Part shown: piece after piece, positions 24,362-35,453 of the stretch | Numbering within the stretch: the first letter of the stretch is position 1 | Layout of the letters: every line of letters begins with the position of its first letter | DNA from: Scenedesmus sp. ARA3 | Lineage: Eukaryota; Chlorophyta; Chlorophyceae; Sphaeropleales; Scenedesmaceae | Length of the DNA stretch: 64,000 bases | Assembly: GCA_004335835.1 (NCBI GenBank) | Contig: RWJK01000685.1 | Span: 1 to 64,000, forward strand | Reading direction: 5' to 3' | Notes under the pieces: model-generated | Told to the model about the DNA's origin: nothing | Seen by the model: only the letters and a program-made list of their open reading frames with translations | The model's database searches: none | Made by a program: the position numbers and the translations under genes

Positions 24362-27300
24362 CCTACCCTGCCACTGGGTGCCGCCCTAAGCCGCTGCCTG
24401 CCTGCCTCATCTTCTGCTGCTGCCACTGCTGCTGCTGCTGGTGTGCTGGGCAGTGCTGCTGCTGCTGCCGCCTGCCGGCTCCTCTTGCCACGCCTGCTGG
24501 GTGTTGCTTCATCAGGCTGCTGCGCTGAAGGGGTGAGGGGCTTGGCGGCTGACTCACTCAAAGTCCACAGGTACACATAGCCACCTGCAGCAGCACCGCA
24601 GACATCCAGAAATAACAAGGAGGGCTCTCACAGCAGCATTGTGCGCGTGGATCACACCTAACACTACAGCAAATGCAACACCAAACACTACCCATGTAGG
24701 GCAGCCACACACATGGTGTCCAATGCCACACCACACCCGCACCAAGGAGCTGGATTCTTCAGCGCCCAACCAACCATACCCACACGCTCACAACAATGTA
24801 TCAACAGCATGCGGTGAAACCATACCGTTTTAGCAATGCGCAGTAAGACAACGCCTTCACCCAGGTGGTTGGCCAGCACCTGGCGGCCGTCATCACCCAG
24901 CTAGTACGCCATGCCCACAGACGCATGACAATCTTTGCAAATGTAAGATAGGGTGAGGAGTGCCATCTCACCCAGGTGGTTGGCCAGCACCTGGCGGCCG
25001 TCATCAGCGAAGGCCACACCCGTGATGCAGTCGGAGCCGATGCCGCTGCTGCTGCTGCTGCCAGGCATAGCGGCGGCTGTCGGCGTGAAGTGGCCCACAC
25101 ACTGCACACACACATGCAGCAGGCAGCTGAGCAGCATTGGTCTTATGGACACATGCAGCGCCTGTGAAGCGCTGCCAGGGATTGAGGCACCGCCGACAGT
25201 GCAGGACGTAAAGTGGTTGGCCGATGACAGCAGTAGCCACGTTGTAAGCACGTGTAGCTGCTAAGCTGGCTGCACTTGCAGAGCTGCCACAGCCATAGGA
25301 TCTGATCTGCAGCAAAAACACATAAACTAATAACAGCACAACCCGGCAGCCTGTTAGCACAGCAGAAGTGCATTGCAGTTGTGGCTCTCACTCTGGGCCC
25401 CCCTCTGCTGGCTCTGGAGGGAGTGCTGCTGCCGCCGCTGCTGCTGCTGCTGCTGACGACGCGCCTGTCATACACTCGCAGTGCATCATCAGACGCCCCC
25501 ACACCCAGCAGCCAGGGCTTGTGCCTGCAGCAGCAGGCAGACATACACAGAATGTTACAGAACTTGAGCGCACAACTACAGGCCAGCAAAAGCTGTTGCA
25601 TGAGCTTGCAGTGCGCAATGTTTGCATTGCGCTTGTAGAGGCTAAAAGGACGCCTGCAGCACCACTGGTGCCAGGGGATGCGGCAGCGTCCTGCTGGGGC
25701 CAACAACAGCGTCCATGCTCTTTTTGTGCTGCCTGCTGTCCTTCTATGCGCAGCCACAACGTTCTGCTGTCCACATCCCACTGCAACTTATCTGCAGTTC
25801 CACTGCAAGCTAATGCTACCCTTGCCCCTGCCCCGCTGCTGCCGCCTCACTAGGCGCTGCTGATGGAGTTGGGCTCCAGCTTCACGTTCTGCTGTAACTT
25901 TTCTGTGTTTCTACGGCAGGTGTTTCTACAGCAAGCCCAATGCAACCAGTGCCCCTCTGCTGCTGCTGCCGCCTCACCACGGGCTGCTGATGGGGTTGAT
26001 CTCCAGCTTCAAGTTCTGCTGCAACTTTCCTGCATTTGTACTGCAAGCCAAGGCCACCCGCACCCCTCTGCTGCTCCTGCTGCTGCTGCCGCCTCACCAG
26101 GGGCTGCTGATGGAGTTGATCTCCAGCTTCACGCCGTTGCGCGCCAGCTGCAGCAGCTGCCGCGGCGCACCGCCCGCCTCCCGCACGTCCAGCTGGCGCA
26201 CTGCAGCACAACAAAGGCAGGCAGCCGATACATACCACAGCAGTGAGGCGCAGCTGGGGTTGCTGTGCTGTGCAGCTAATTATGCATAGGGCAGACCAGC
26301 AGGTGGCCTGATGATTTGATTCAAGCCTCTCCTGCTGCTGCCCAAAGCGTTTGCCTGTACAAAACAAAACAAACACAATCGCAGCAGCTTTGCAGGTACA
26401 TATCCACATCACACGCAACAGCAGCAGCAGCCGCGTCACCTGTGCCGTCCTCGCTGCAACTGAGCAGCAGGTGGGGGTTGCCCGGCTCTGTGACGAGCTT
26501 CTTGACCCTGCTGCCGTGGTGGCTGAACACGCTGCGTGCCCCGCTGGCCAGGTCGTGCAGCCGCACCTCTGCGTCACCCGCACAGCTGGCCAGCAGCGGC
26601 TGGCTGGAGTCGCCTGCAGGCCCAGTGTTTGGCCAGCATGCAGTGAGTGCATCAAGCTGTAGATATATGTGGAGGTGACCTTGGCTGTGGCCTATGGGCA
26701 GTCTGCATTGAGTTTGTGTTGCGCTTGAAGTGCATGCATGCAGCGGCTGGCTGGAGTCGTCTGCCACCCAGTGATTGGCCAGCAAAGCAAGCAAGTTACT
26801 GAATGGCACACGCATGTGGGCGTGGATATCTACTGCCTGTCAATGCAGTCTCCGGGGCTGTCGGATGTAACTGGACGTGCTTTGTCGCGCCTAGACGGTG
26901 TATGCAACAGCTTGTGCTTTGCAGCTCGTGGCAGCCAAAGTGGCCATTCCTGTTGGTTTGTTCTGCATGTTCTGCATGTTCTGCATGTCAAGCCGTCAGC
27001 TCCAGCCCCCCAACTGAAATTCGCACTGAATTTCCCACCTGTGCCTGGCATGAACTTCACGCAGAAGATGTTGGCCTTGTGGCCCGTGGCATGTGTGGCC
27101 AGAGGGCTGCTGCTGGCCAGGTCCCACAGGCAGATGCGCGTGTCATCAGAGCCACTGGCCAGCAGAGAGCCTGCTGCACAGCGGACGTATCAAAAGTAGC
27201 AGAGTGTCACTCAGTGTCATGCAATACACATGCAATGCACAGTTGCGTGTTTCTGAGGGACACATGTGGAGCGCGGCATACATCGTCAGGTTGCGCTGAT

Positions 27301-27380
27301 AGCAGACAGGCAGCTTCCAGACGCCAAGTTTGCCATGTGCTCAAGAATGGCTGTTGCTGAAGCTTTGCCATCCCACACAA

Positions 27381-27411
<31 letters not shown>

Positions 27412-27598
27412 CTTACGCTACCGCTGTTCACAAATAATCTGAAAATGCAACCAGAAGCTGTCAGCAGCAAATGCTGTGCATTTTTGAGAGTCATGGGGTG
27501 CATCACAAGTAAGGCGCACCTGACTCGTTAAACTGCACGTGGTTGACACAACCTGCGCAACAAAAAGCCACCACATATCCATGAGTTCGGCTGTGTTG

Positions 27599-27645
<47 letters not shown>

Positions 27646-27900
27646 GCCTGCAAGCCACAGTGGCAAGCCATACCAGACACCGGCACAAGCGCACATCAGC
27701 ACAAAGCATCCAGCTCTTTGTATCTGTTCGGTCATACCTTTGTGCCCGATCAGCAGGCCCTTCATAGGATCCATAGCCATGCGCTGCCAAATCCCCTTGC
27801 TGTTGGCAGTAGCAGTTGTGAACCTGCTATCCAGGCCCTGCTGCTCTCGAGCAACTAAGGCAGATGCCAGAGAGCGATACTTGTGGCCGTGGCTTTCCAT
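19634..27900 (-). CDS. ASG2: WD40-TPR protein of the WDTC1/ASG2 type, greatly expanded (1391 aa)
   Basis: Twelve minus-strand exons: 27738-27900, 27520-27552, 27039-27170, 26440-26613, 26098-26200, 25392-25524, 24972-25101, 24139-24584, 23386-23492, 20843-23152, 20315-20433 and 19634-19959. All are phase-consistent. WDTC1/ASG2 proteins are substrate receptors for the CUL4-DDB1 ubiquitin ligase. Order: an N-terminal helix-rich part (GLDSRFTTA, GIWQRMA), WD40 repeats at about residues 55-305 (ASGSDDTRICLWD, LLSCSEDGT), two WDxR-like DDB1-docking motifs (VRQLDVRE, LRVYDRR), a low-complexity insert, TPR helices at about 445-530 (NRAQDLFERGELDASLRYAR), and a last pair of WD40 repeats (AAGSDDGRLFVWD, MASCGIDSTVKLWSP). 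Exon 10 is 2310 nt and encodes about 770 residues, mostly Gln, Ser and acidic tracts not found in plant or animal relatives. One short in-frame intron inside it near 21200-21270 is possible. Confidence 0.9.
21445..21510 (-). repeat. Polyglutamine-coding triplet run in the WD40-TPR gene
   Basis: A CTG/TTG run on the plus strand reads as about 22 consecutive Gln codons on the minus strand, just before PDDEQDSGEE. Other coding runs in the same exon give Ala (about 20995) and shorter Gln blocks (21660, 21910, 22000, 22200). Confidence 0.9.
23433..23660 (-). repeat. Echo of the WD40-TPR exon 9 acceptor region
   Basis: The segment 23433-23502 (exon 9 start, minus strand) is repeated at 23591-23660 with a 158-bp offset, including the CTGCAG acceptor. 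The echo reads RGELALAQRRRGML and then goes out of frame. Confidence 0.85.
24861..25016 (-). repeat. Echo of the WD40-TPR exon 7 donor region
   Basis: The last 40 or so bases of exon 7 (plus-strand word CCAGGTGGTTGGCCAGCACC at 24972) recur at 24861, an offset of 111 bp, inside the following intron. The echo retains the GTGA donor context. Confidence 0.85.
25781..26135 (-). repeat. Three to four tandem copies of the WD40-TPR exon 5 donor region
   Basis: The real exon 5 end starts at 26101 in plus-strand terms. Copies of the same 40-bp exon edge with the GTGAGG donor lie at about 25981 (offset 120) and 25853 (a further 127). A fourth intron-only partial unit is at 25790-25850. The unit is about 120-127 bp and includes the intron part. 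Confidence 0.87.
26594..26790 (-). repeat. Echo of the WD40-TPR exon 4 acceptor region
   Basis: CAGCGGCTGGCTGGAGTCG at 26594 (exon 4 start, minus strand) recurs at 26741 with an offset of 147 bp. It is followed in both places by a similar intron stretch ending TTGGCCAGCA. Confidence 0.85.
27600..27645 (+). repeat. (CTG)n microsatellite in intron 1 of the WD40-TPR gene
   Basis: About 15 uninterrupted CTG units, immediately upstream (in transcript order) of the exon 2 acceptor region. Confidence 0.9.
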
Positions 27901-29029
27901 TTACGGCAGGCACCGGCCAAGAGGCCAGCAGCAACCGCAGCTTAAGGCATGGTTGTGAAGCAGGTAGAGTGCCGGAACAGCAACGGTCCTCGGTGTGTAT
28001 AAGCCGAGCCTCACTGATTCATGTAGAGGTTTACGTGTCCAGGTCACAATGACTTACGTGCGGTCAGCTTCGCCCCTGCTCTAGGCTTTGAATGTGACAA
28101 ACTTCTTGCAGTGAACTCTTCCTAGAAGTAAGGCCTGTCACGCGACCAATCAGAGCCTGTTTGTGGTCTTACCAGGATTGTAGGGGTGTTAAAAATCATC
28201 ATAGTGTGGGCTGAACCATCTACAGCTGTATCATGCTGCAGGCACAGCAGGGAGCTGGTCAAGCACAAGAACGTTGGTCTGGTTACCAAAGTATAAAATT
28301 GGTACAACGTGCAAGCAGGTCAATCATTACCATGGCTGCAGCAAGCCCTTTACAAGACAACCTACCTGTCATGCCAGCACTCACTGCCCAGTGCACGGCA
28401 CAGAGCGCAAAGAAATGGCCGCTATGCCTGGTGAGACTGCAGCAGTACCACCATGGCGGTACCACCAGCTGCTGACCGTCAGTACGACAGTATATAAGCA
28501 GTGCAGAGATTCATCCTGACCCAGCACGCGCAACAGCTCTGTAGTCAGAGCACAGTCAAACAGTGCAATGGCATGATGCTGCCAGGGGCGGCTGAACAAG
28601 CCACAGTCACAAGGTTGCCATCTGATACAGCTGGATGCAGTCGCACCACACGCAGCGGCTGCAAGCTTTACGAGCCACTGTTTAGTTGCATCAAAGCCCA
28701 AGGTATGTGCCAAGCAACCAGCGGAAGTAGTATCTGCCACATTCATGGCCGCTGTCCTACTGCAACCCAAACCCAAGCTACCTGCCCCAGCAATTATAAC
28801 CACCCACCTCCCGCCCAACCAGCCTTGCCCGTGCCCGAGCACAACGCACGCTGCTCACAGTTCAACCTGCCGGCCCAGAACCATGCCCCAGCAAAACCCC
28901 AACCGCCGCCACCTGTGACACACCGCAAACAATATACACACAGGTGTCTTTTCAGACACAAGACACTCACACACACAGCACACAGGACCACACCTGCTGC
29001 TGACCACGACCTAGCAAGCCTCAGCAGCA
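27901..29029. other. Intergenic region between EPSP synthase and the WD40-TPR gene
   Basis: 1.13 kb between two minus-strand genes. It contains the EPSP synthase 3' flank, with a minus-strand TGTAA at 28350-28354 about 675 nt after the stop, and the upstream region of the WD40-TPR gene. The open frame at 28501-29106 (+) has no recognisable domain. Confidence 0.5.
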
Positions 29030-32000
29030 TCACTTGTGCTCTACCACTCCCTCAAACACCTGGAAGTAAGTGGGGAAGGTCTTGCGCGTGCAGCCGGGGT
29101 CGTTGATTGTCACTGCCACATCGCCGCATGCAGCCAGGCTGAAGGCCATGGCCATGCGGTGGTCATCATACGTGTCGATTGCCACGCCTGACTTGAGCTG
29201 CGCTGGAGGAGTGATGACGCAGTAGTCACGGCCCTCCTCCACCTGCACACCACAAGCAGCACCGCATGTTTTAGTGCAAAGTGCATCGTACATTTTGTTG
29301 TTATGCAGGCTGTGCTGCGCTGGAGGAGTGATGCCGCAGTAGTCACGGCCCTCCTCCACCTACACACACTGGCAAGCACAAGCAGCCACAAGCATCGCAG
29401 CACACATATGTTGTAGTGCGTCCAGGCAGCGCGGCACTGAAAGTCATATGAGTGTCCGACGCGTGCGCCAAGCAGGCAGCGTCGCAACGAAGGGCATACA
29501 GGGAAACGCCTGATGGCTGACCCTGTATTCCAAGCACTAGACACTGTCGCGGCATGCAAAATACACCAGACCACGCCGCATTGCCAACCGCGCAGCTGTG
29601 TGCCCAGCTTGCCCAGCTCCGTCACGATGGCCACCACCCAACCTCGGCATGCGTTACGCCAGATCACCCACACGCAACCTCGGCATGCGTCACGCCAGAT
29701 CACCCCACATGCAACCTCGGCATGCGTCACGCCAGATCACCCTACACGCAACTCGCCGCACCATTCCCCAGCAGCGTCACCTGGCATACACTATGACACC
29801 TGATGCCTAGCGCTGTGTGCCAAGCACTGTACACCGCGCAGCATGCAGCATCAACATACACCACGCGTCAGCTCCCGCACCTGTGCTCCCAGCTTGCCCA
29901 GCTCTGTCACGATGGCCACCATGCGCTCCGTCTCCTTCACGCGCCAGTTGTACACGTTGCGGATGGCCGTCTGGCCCTGCAGCAGGCGGCAGCGGCAGCA
30001 GCAGTAGTGCAACAATGCGGCGACAGTAAGAAGAATGTAGGACCATACACATAGTCATCAACTGCCGTGCACGATACACCAGTCACATCACGATTTACCC
30101 CTGCGTCCCTCATTGCCGTACTATGCAGCAGCTGAGCCACAACACACAGAGTCTACTGCAAGTATACGCGGAGATGTCGAGTGCTGCGTTTTAGGGGTGG
30201 CGCAGGGTTGCCCCTGCGCCGTCAACAGCCACGGCAGGGCGAAGCAAGTGGAACTCGACAGGAGGTAGCAATTAGCTCAGCTCCATGCATCCAGAGTGTC
30301 TCTCTTGCCACGCGGGACACATATGCGCCCCTAGCAAATTGCGAGACGCCAAGACATGCGTGCTTGGGCACCTCTGAGTATCATAGGTGCCCTGATACAT
30401 GCCTGGCCCCACTTACCCGCTGGCCAAACCCCCAACGCTGCTCTATGCACGCATTCTACACAAAGCGGCATACGGCACACGCAGCGCTCAGCACTCGGCC
30501 AGTGTTTAAAACCGGCTTGTACTGAGGTGCGTCCAGTTGGAGCAGAACCCAGCCCGGCAGAGCTTTTGCAAACCCTGCCGCGCTGAGCCCCTAAACACAA
30601 GCCACGGGTATCGCAGGAGAGCAGGAGAGGCATGCCAGGTGTCGTGCACCCACAGCCTCAAACCAGCAGCAGCCCTGGCATGCAGCAAGCCATTTTGCTG
30701 CTGAGCCTGTTGTGCTGAGCTGGCCCTGCTTCCCCACTGGCTGTGCCACGCAGGACGTCACCTAACTGTCTGGAGACACATGTCCCAATCTCAAACTCAG
30801 CTCTGTGCACAACACACATACAAACAAGGCTGAGTGCACACTCCTGGAAACTTCTCTGGCTTCCCATCCACAGCACGCTCTTGCGTGCTCACATGCCAGT
30901 TCCCGCACCTCTGCAAAGAGCGCTGCGACTGCCAGCGTCATGGCTGCATCAGGGATATCGTTGCAGTCATGGTCGATGCCCTTCAGCGGCTGGCCGAAGG
31001 CCTTGGGCCCTGTGATGGTGATGCTGTAGGGTGACCACTCCACCTTGGCCCCCATGAGGCCCATCACCTCAGCAAAGCGCTTGTCGCCCTGCAAGCAGAG
31101 CACACAGCACACACGAAAGCATGTTGGGCATCTGAAGTATCATACAGCTGCCAGTACAGGCAGTACGTGCGGCCTTACACTGTTCATAGCACCAGCTGCG
31201 GCTGTGGGGCAGCACACGATGCACGCTGTGCGACAGCTGCAGGCCCATGCCGCTTTGAATGAAACCTAAGCCACTGGCCCTGCTGCCACGTTCCCCTGCA
31301 AGCGGTCGCTGCTGCGCCCTACGCTGCTGGCCCTGCTCCTTCGACTGCAGGCTGCCACTGCCACTGGCCCTCACGTGGTGACGGCCAGGCAGCAGCTGCG
31401 CCAAATCCCCTGACAACACAGGGCGCTGGCCCTAGCCTCACCCGCATGCTGTCGCTGCTGCACTGTGGACCCTGCTGCTACACCCACCTGCATGCTGTTG
31501 CTGCCTGAGCCCTGCTGTCACATGCAGCCTGTCGCTGACCCCATCCCTGCTGTCTCAGCAAAAAACCTCAACCACTGTGCTCACCCGCATGCTGCTGCTG
31601 CCTGAGCCCTGCTGTTATAGCCTGTCGCTGCTCCTAGACTTCTGTCACAGCAACAATCCAGGCCACGCCCTGCTGCCACGCGCACCTGCAGGCTGTCGCT
31701 GCCGCAGCCCTCCACTGTGACGGTGCCGCCTGTGATGGTGGCGCCTGCCAGGAAGTAGCTGGCTGACGACGCGTCACCCTCCACGTACGCATCACCAGGA
31801 GACTTGTAGCTGCAGCGGAGCAGCAGCAGCAGCAGAAAGAATTAGCGAACATCAGCAGCAGCAACACTGACAGCCTGACAAGTGCCTCCAGTGCCACACC
31901 AACTACTCAGCAGTTGCACATGCGTCGCATCCATCTAGAGCTGGTCGCAATGCCCTAGCTCCGCAAGAAGACATATTACGCCATGTCCACCAGCAGGAAG

Positions 32001-33044
32001 CAGCAACAGATCACCATGCAACATGCCAGCAGCAAGCAAGCCAAAGCCCAACAGACCAGGCAGCACTCACGTCTGCCCGGGCGGGATCTTCATGTGTGTG
32101 AGCCCATCCAGCTGCTGCACCACCACGCCAAAGCGCTCCATGAGCTTCACCGTCATGTCCACATACGGCTGGCTGACCAGCTCGTCAGTGATCATGATCT
32201 CAATGCCTTCACTGCCAGTGGCCAGCGGCGCAGCCATCAGCAGTGCAGTGAGGTACTGGCTGGACACGGATCCGCTCAGCTGCACCTGTTGGGCAAAGAT
32301 AGATTAGACGAAGTGCAGCAGGGAGAAGGAGTGTGGAGTAAGACGGTGCAAACATGCTGCGGCAGTGCTGAAAGGCATGCGTATGTGGTGCGGAGGGCAT
32401 GCAGCAGGAGCGCAGTGCCGGTGGCAAGGGGTGCAGCCATCAGCAGCGCAGTGAGGTACTGGCTGGATACTGAGCCACTCAGCTGCACCTGTTGGGCAGA
32501 ATGGTATGAACCAGCAGCAGGAAGGAGCGTGGAGTGAGGGGGAGGGACCCCATGATAGATCTCCGTGACTGCGCGCCAGCCAGGATGGACTCTTAGGCAT
32601 GCAGCAGGGCCGCACCAGCCCACACCTTACTAGTATGGAGCCACAACCACACACAATTGCTTGCCATCCTTACTCCACATCCGCCTCGTTACAACTAGAA
32701 GCAACTCCAGACACTTGCCAGTGCTGCAGCCTCACTTCCAGCAATTCCAGACACTTGCTGGCGCTGCGCCCTCACCTTGCCGGAGGGCAGGCCCTGTGCA
32801 TTGATCTCCACAGGCGGGCAGCCCGTGCCCATGCTGCACTTGGCATCAACACCCAGCTGCACCAGCCCGTCAACTAGGTCCTGGATGGGCCGCTCCCGCA
32901 TGCGTGCCACGCCATCAAGCACAAACTTGCCGCGGCCTGCTGCTGCCACTGCTGCCGTCAGCGGGCGCATCGCTGTGCCTGCGTTGCCCAGGAACAGCTC
33001 GCCACCCTGCACGCAGCAGCAGCAGAAATAGAACCAGCAGAAAT

Positions 33045-33077
<33 letters not shown>

Positions 33078-34880
33078 GGGAGCAGGATAAGGCCCTCAGC
33101 ATTGCCTGCCCACGAGACTACTGCGCGACCCCTGAGACAGGTCAAGGGTGCATCAGTGCAAAGCCAGCCAGCATGCTGCGGCTGACATGCTAGGCAATAG
33201 GGATGCACAGCAAGTGTGCTGCCACAGCAAGCAATGACGACATGCGATGCTGTGGCAGATGCTGTCCAATGTGCTGCATGATGTGCCTGCTGCAGGCACA
33301 CCAAGCACAAGCAGCAGCTGGTGCTGCCGCAAACCGAACAGCAGCAACAGCAGCAGAATTATGCTCACATCTGCAGGGAATCGGCCGCCGCAGCCGTGCA
33401 CCACCATCACTCCCTCCTCCCAGTTCTCCTCCAGCTTGATGCCCAGCGCCTTGAGCGCGCCAGCCATGTACCTGATGTCATCGCTATCCTGCAAGCGGCA
33501 GCAGCAGCAGCGATGTGCCCAACACCTGCCTGCTTATTACTTTACACGCATCAAGTGCTTGATTGTCGTCTTGGCTAGGTGTCGAAGAGACATCACGCGC
33601 AGTTCAGATGCGCCACTGACACTGATGCTATCTCAGGCTGTCCGTAGCTGGCAACTGCTGGTGAGGTTGCCAGCAAGCAAGCACAGCTGCAAACGTGAGT
33701 TGAGCTGAAGCAGCTTGCACCTGTGGTGCTGCAGCCACAGCTGCTGGCTGCTGGACCTGTGTGGCTGGCTCCTGGCAGCTGCATGCATCTGTTACTGACG
33801 CCATTGCCACGCCCAAGCTGCTGCTCCACCAGGTGTGCACGGCAGATCAGCTGCCAGCTGCTGTGAGATGACAACCCTCCAAAGCTTTGCGCTGGCAAAT
33901 GAGTTTGGAATGCTGCCCCCAAAGGATTGATGCCTCGCTCTTACAGCTGCTGGAAGGCAGCCCTTTCGCTGCCCTTTGCTGGCACCAATGTCCACTCAGC
34001 TACCAGTAACAGAATAGGATTGTACGGTCCAAGCACCAGCAGGTTGCGCACGACTGTGGTGCCCTCAACCCCTCGCTGCTTTGTGCTGGCCAACTACACC
34101 TAGCTAGCCTGCCAGAATACTTGCACGCACCAGCAGGTTGCGCACGACTGTCGTGCCCTCAGCCAGCGCTGCCAGCAGCAGGATGCGGTTGCTGAGCGAC
34201 TTGCTGCCCGGCAGCTTCACTGTGCCTGAGATGGTCTTGATGGGCTGCACAGTCAGCTGCTCCACTGCAGGAGGGAGGCGTGAGGGATATACAAAGGCAA
34301 CAAGAGTGAAATAAGTCAGCAATAAGGGGAGCAGTGGAGAGTCCGGCCTGCCTGCTGCATGGGAAGGCGTCACTGCAATTAGACCCGGCTGGGGGGCCCC
34401 TGTCCAGACTGCTAGCCTGCTGCTGCCAGTGTGGTGACACAAGCAATTCCATCAGCTATGAAGGAGATGGCGGGGTGCCACAGCCCAGGTTGGGTGGGGT
34501 AAGACTTGTGAAGCACAGCATTGCAGGAATTAAGCTGGTGCTACCAGGCAGCAAGTACACGCTTTTGACAACACACAGCAAGCACACTGCTGCTGCTGCC
34601 ACACCAGTTTCACTGCATGCTTAACAGCGAGAAGGGGTCCAATTCGATGGTGAAACCTACATTTCTCTGCTGCTGCAGCTGCTGCCACGACCATTGAGGC
34701 TGCCCTCTGGGTCCGGCCTGCTGCCCTTGCTAGCTGAGGTGCCAGGGCGGCAACTGCTGCCTGGCGCTGCTGCACTGCATCATTGGTGCGTGAAGCAATC
34801 CTGGATGATACAAGCTGCCTCTGAGACTGCCTGGCTTGTGCAGTCCCAAGCTTTCGGGAGGAACTGTGCAGGGACTGCAT
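29030..34880 (-). CDS. aroA: 5-enolpyruvylshikimate-3-phosphate synthase, plastid precursor
   Basis: Nine minus-strand exons: 34661-34880, 34131-34264, 33369-33488, 32776-33006, 32071-32285, 31686-31809, 30909-31088, 29881-29976 and 29030-29242. They give 510 residues, all in phase. The enzyme joins shikimate-3-phosphate and phosphoenolpyruvate in aromatic amino acid synthesis. The first 72 residues, rich in Arg, Ser, Gln and Ala, are a transit peptide. The mature protein starts near [20 protein letters not shown]. Key residues are present: Lys in [10 protein letters not shown] (about 95), the loop [11 protein letters not shown] with Gly168, Thr169 and Pro173, Asp in DIPDAAMT (about 395), Glu in WRVKETERM (about 423), and DDHRMAM and KTFP near the end. 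This is a class I enzyme with an unaltered glyphosate-binding loop. The introns hold many partial duplications of exon edges, listed separately. It is head to head with the dicarboxylate translocator. Confidence 0.97.
29200..29372 (-). repeat. Echo of the EPSP synthase exon 9 acceptor region
   Basis: The first 45 bases of exon 9 plus its acceptor (plus-strand 29200-29252) recur at 29318-29372, an offset of 118 bp. One base differs in the coding part (Val to Gly), and the echo acceptor is TAG instead of CAG. Confidence 0.9.
29588..29930 (-). repeat. Echo of the EPSP synthase exon 8 donor region
   Basis: The last 40 or so bases of exon 8 (29881-29925) recur at about 29593-29637 inside the next intron. 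The echo has two synonymous changes and one Ala-to-Thr change. Its donor is lost (GTG to CTG). Confidence 0.85.
29640..29749 (+). repeat. Minisatellite, three 36-37 bp units
   Basis: Units begin AACCTCGGCATGCGT at 29640, 29676 and 29713 and contain ACGCCAGATCACC. It lies in the intron between EPSP synthase exons 8 and 9, directly after the exon 8 echo. The units abut without spacers, so this is not a CRISPR array. Confidence 0.92.
31440..31712 (-). repeat. Degenerate copies of the EPSP synthase exon 6 donor region
   Basis: The real exon 6 end and donor read CACCTGCAGGCTGTCGCTGC at 31683 on the plus strand. Related words (CACCTGCATGCTGTTGCTGC near 31487, CACCCGCATGCTGCTGCTGC near 31584, CACCCGCATGCTGTCGCTGC near 31440) occur in the following intron. 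Confidence 0.65.
32214..32505 (-). repeat. 203-bp duplication carrying the 5' third of EPSP synthase exon 5
   Basis: The real exon 5 begins at 32285 (minus). A second copy of its first 75 bases, with the CAACAG-type acceptor, begins at 32488, upstream in the transcript. The copies differ at nine synonymous third positions but at only one amino acid (Ser to Thr). The flanking intron (GGAGTGTGGAGT versus GAGCGTGGAGTG) is also duplicated. Confidence 0.92.
32703..32785 (-). repeat. Short echo at the EPSP synthase exon 4 donor
   Basis: TCCAGACACTTGC followed by a CCTCAC donor complement occurs at about 32707 and again at about 32750, where the second abuts the real donor at 32774-32775. Confidence 0.7.
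34035..34170 (-). repeat. Echo of the EPSP synthase exon 2 donor region
   Basis: ACCAGCAGGTTGCGCACGAC occurs at 34129 (real donor and exon end) and at 34035, an offset of 94 bp. The echo keeps a GT donor. It carries one synonymous change in the last ten codons. Confidence 0.9.
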
Positions 34881-35453
34881 CGTGGCAGCTGAAACAGGTG
34901 ATGCCGGTGAAAATCCGGCAATTGATTAGCTTACAAAGTGAATGTGTAAACACACTTTACTGCCACGGAGGGCTCGCTGTGCTGCGAGGTTTTGCACGCT
35001 GCGTGCTGCTCGCGCTTCAGCACAGGTAATTGCTGGCTCAAACGAACAAATATCAATGACTGCTGTTGAATGCGACTGATATTAGCTTGAGTGCTGCAAG
35101 ACGGGTGCTACAGCCAGTGATCCAGCTGCTACTACGCCGTCAGCGATCGCCCAAACGCTGGAAGTTTCTTACGAATTCCTTCTGCTAAGTTCAAGTGCGA
35201 CGTATCAGCAGGTAGTTGGATCTTACAGGCGAGCACAGCACACAGTTGTGCACTCACCCGCCCTCCGCTAGCTGCATCTCAGCATAGTTGCAACAGCTGT
35301 GAGCCCATATGCATTCACTGCATCGCATATGGTAGATGTAATGCGCCTCACGTTAGCTTGGCGGTCTCATGCCTGGCCCAGCAATCCACCTGAACAACCC
35401 TGATGTGGCTGCTTGCACTGTTTTGTGTGCTTTGCAGCAGCAGCCCGGCACTC
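34881..35453. promoter_or_regulatory. Divergent intergenic region between EPSP synthase and the dicarboxylate translocator
   Basis: 573 bp between two outward-facing start codons of plastid-targeted proteins. Both promoters must lie here. I found no clear TATA box. Confidence 0.55.

Noticed and set aside
29640..29749. Possible CRISPR-like array
   Set aside because: The units are contiguous without unique spacers, in an intron of a eukaryotic gene: a minisatellite.
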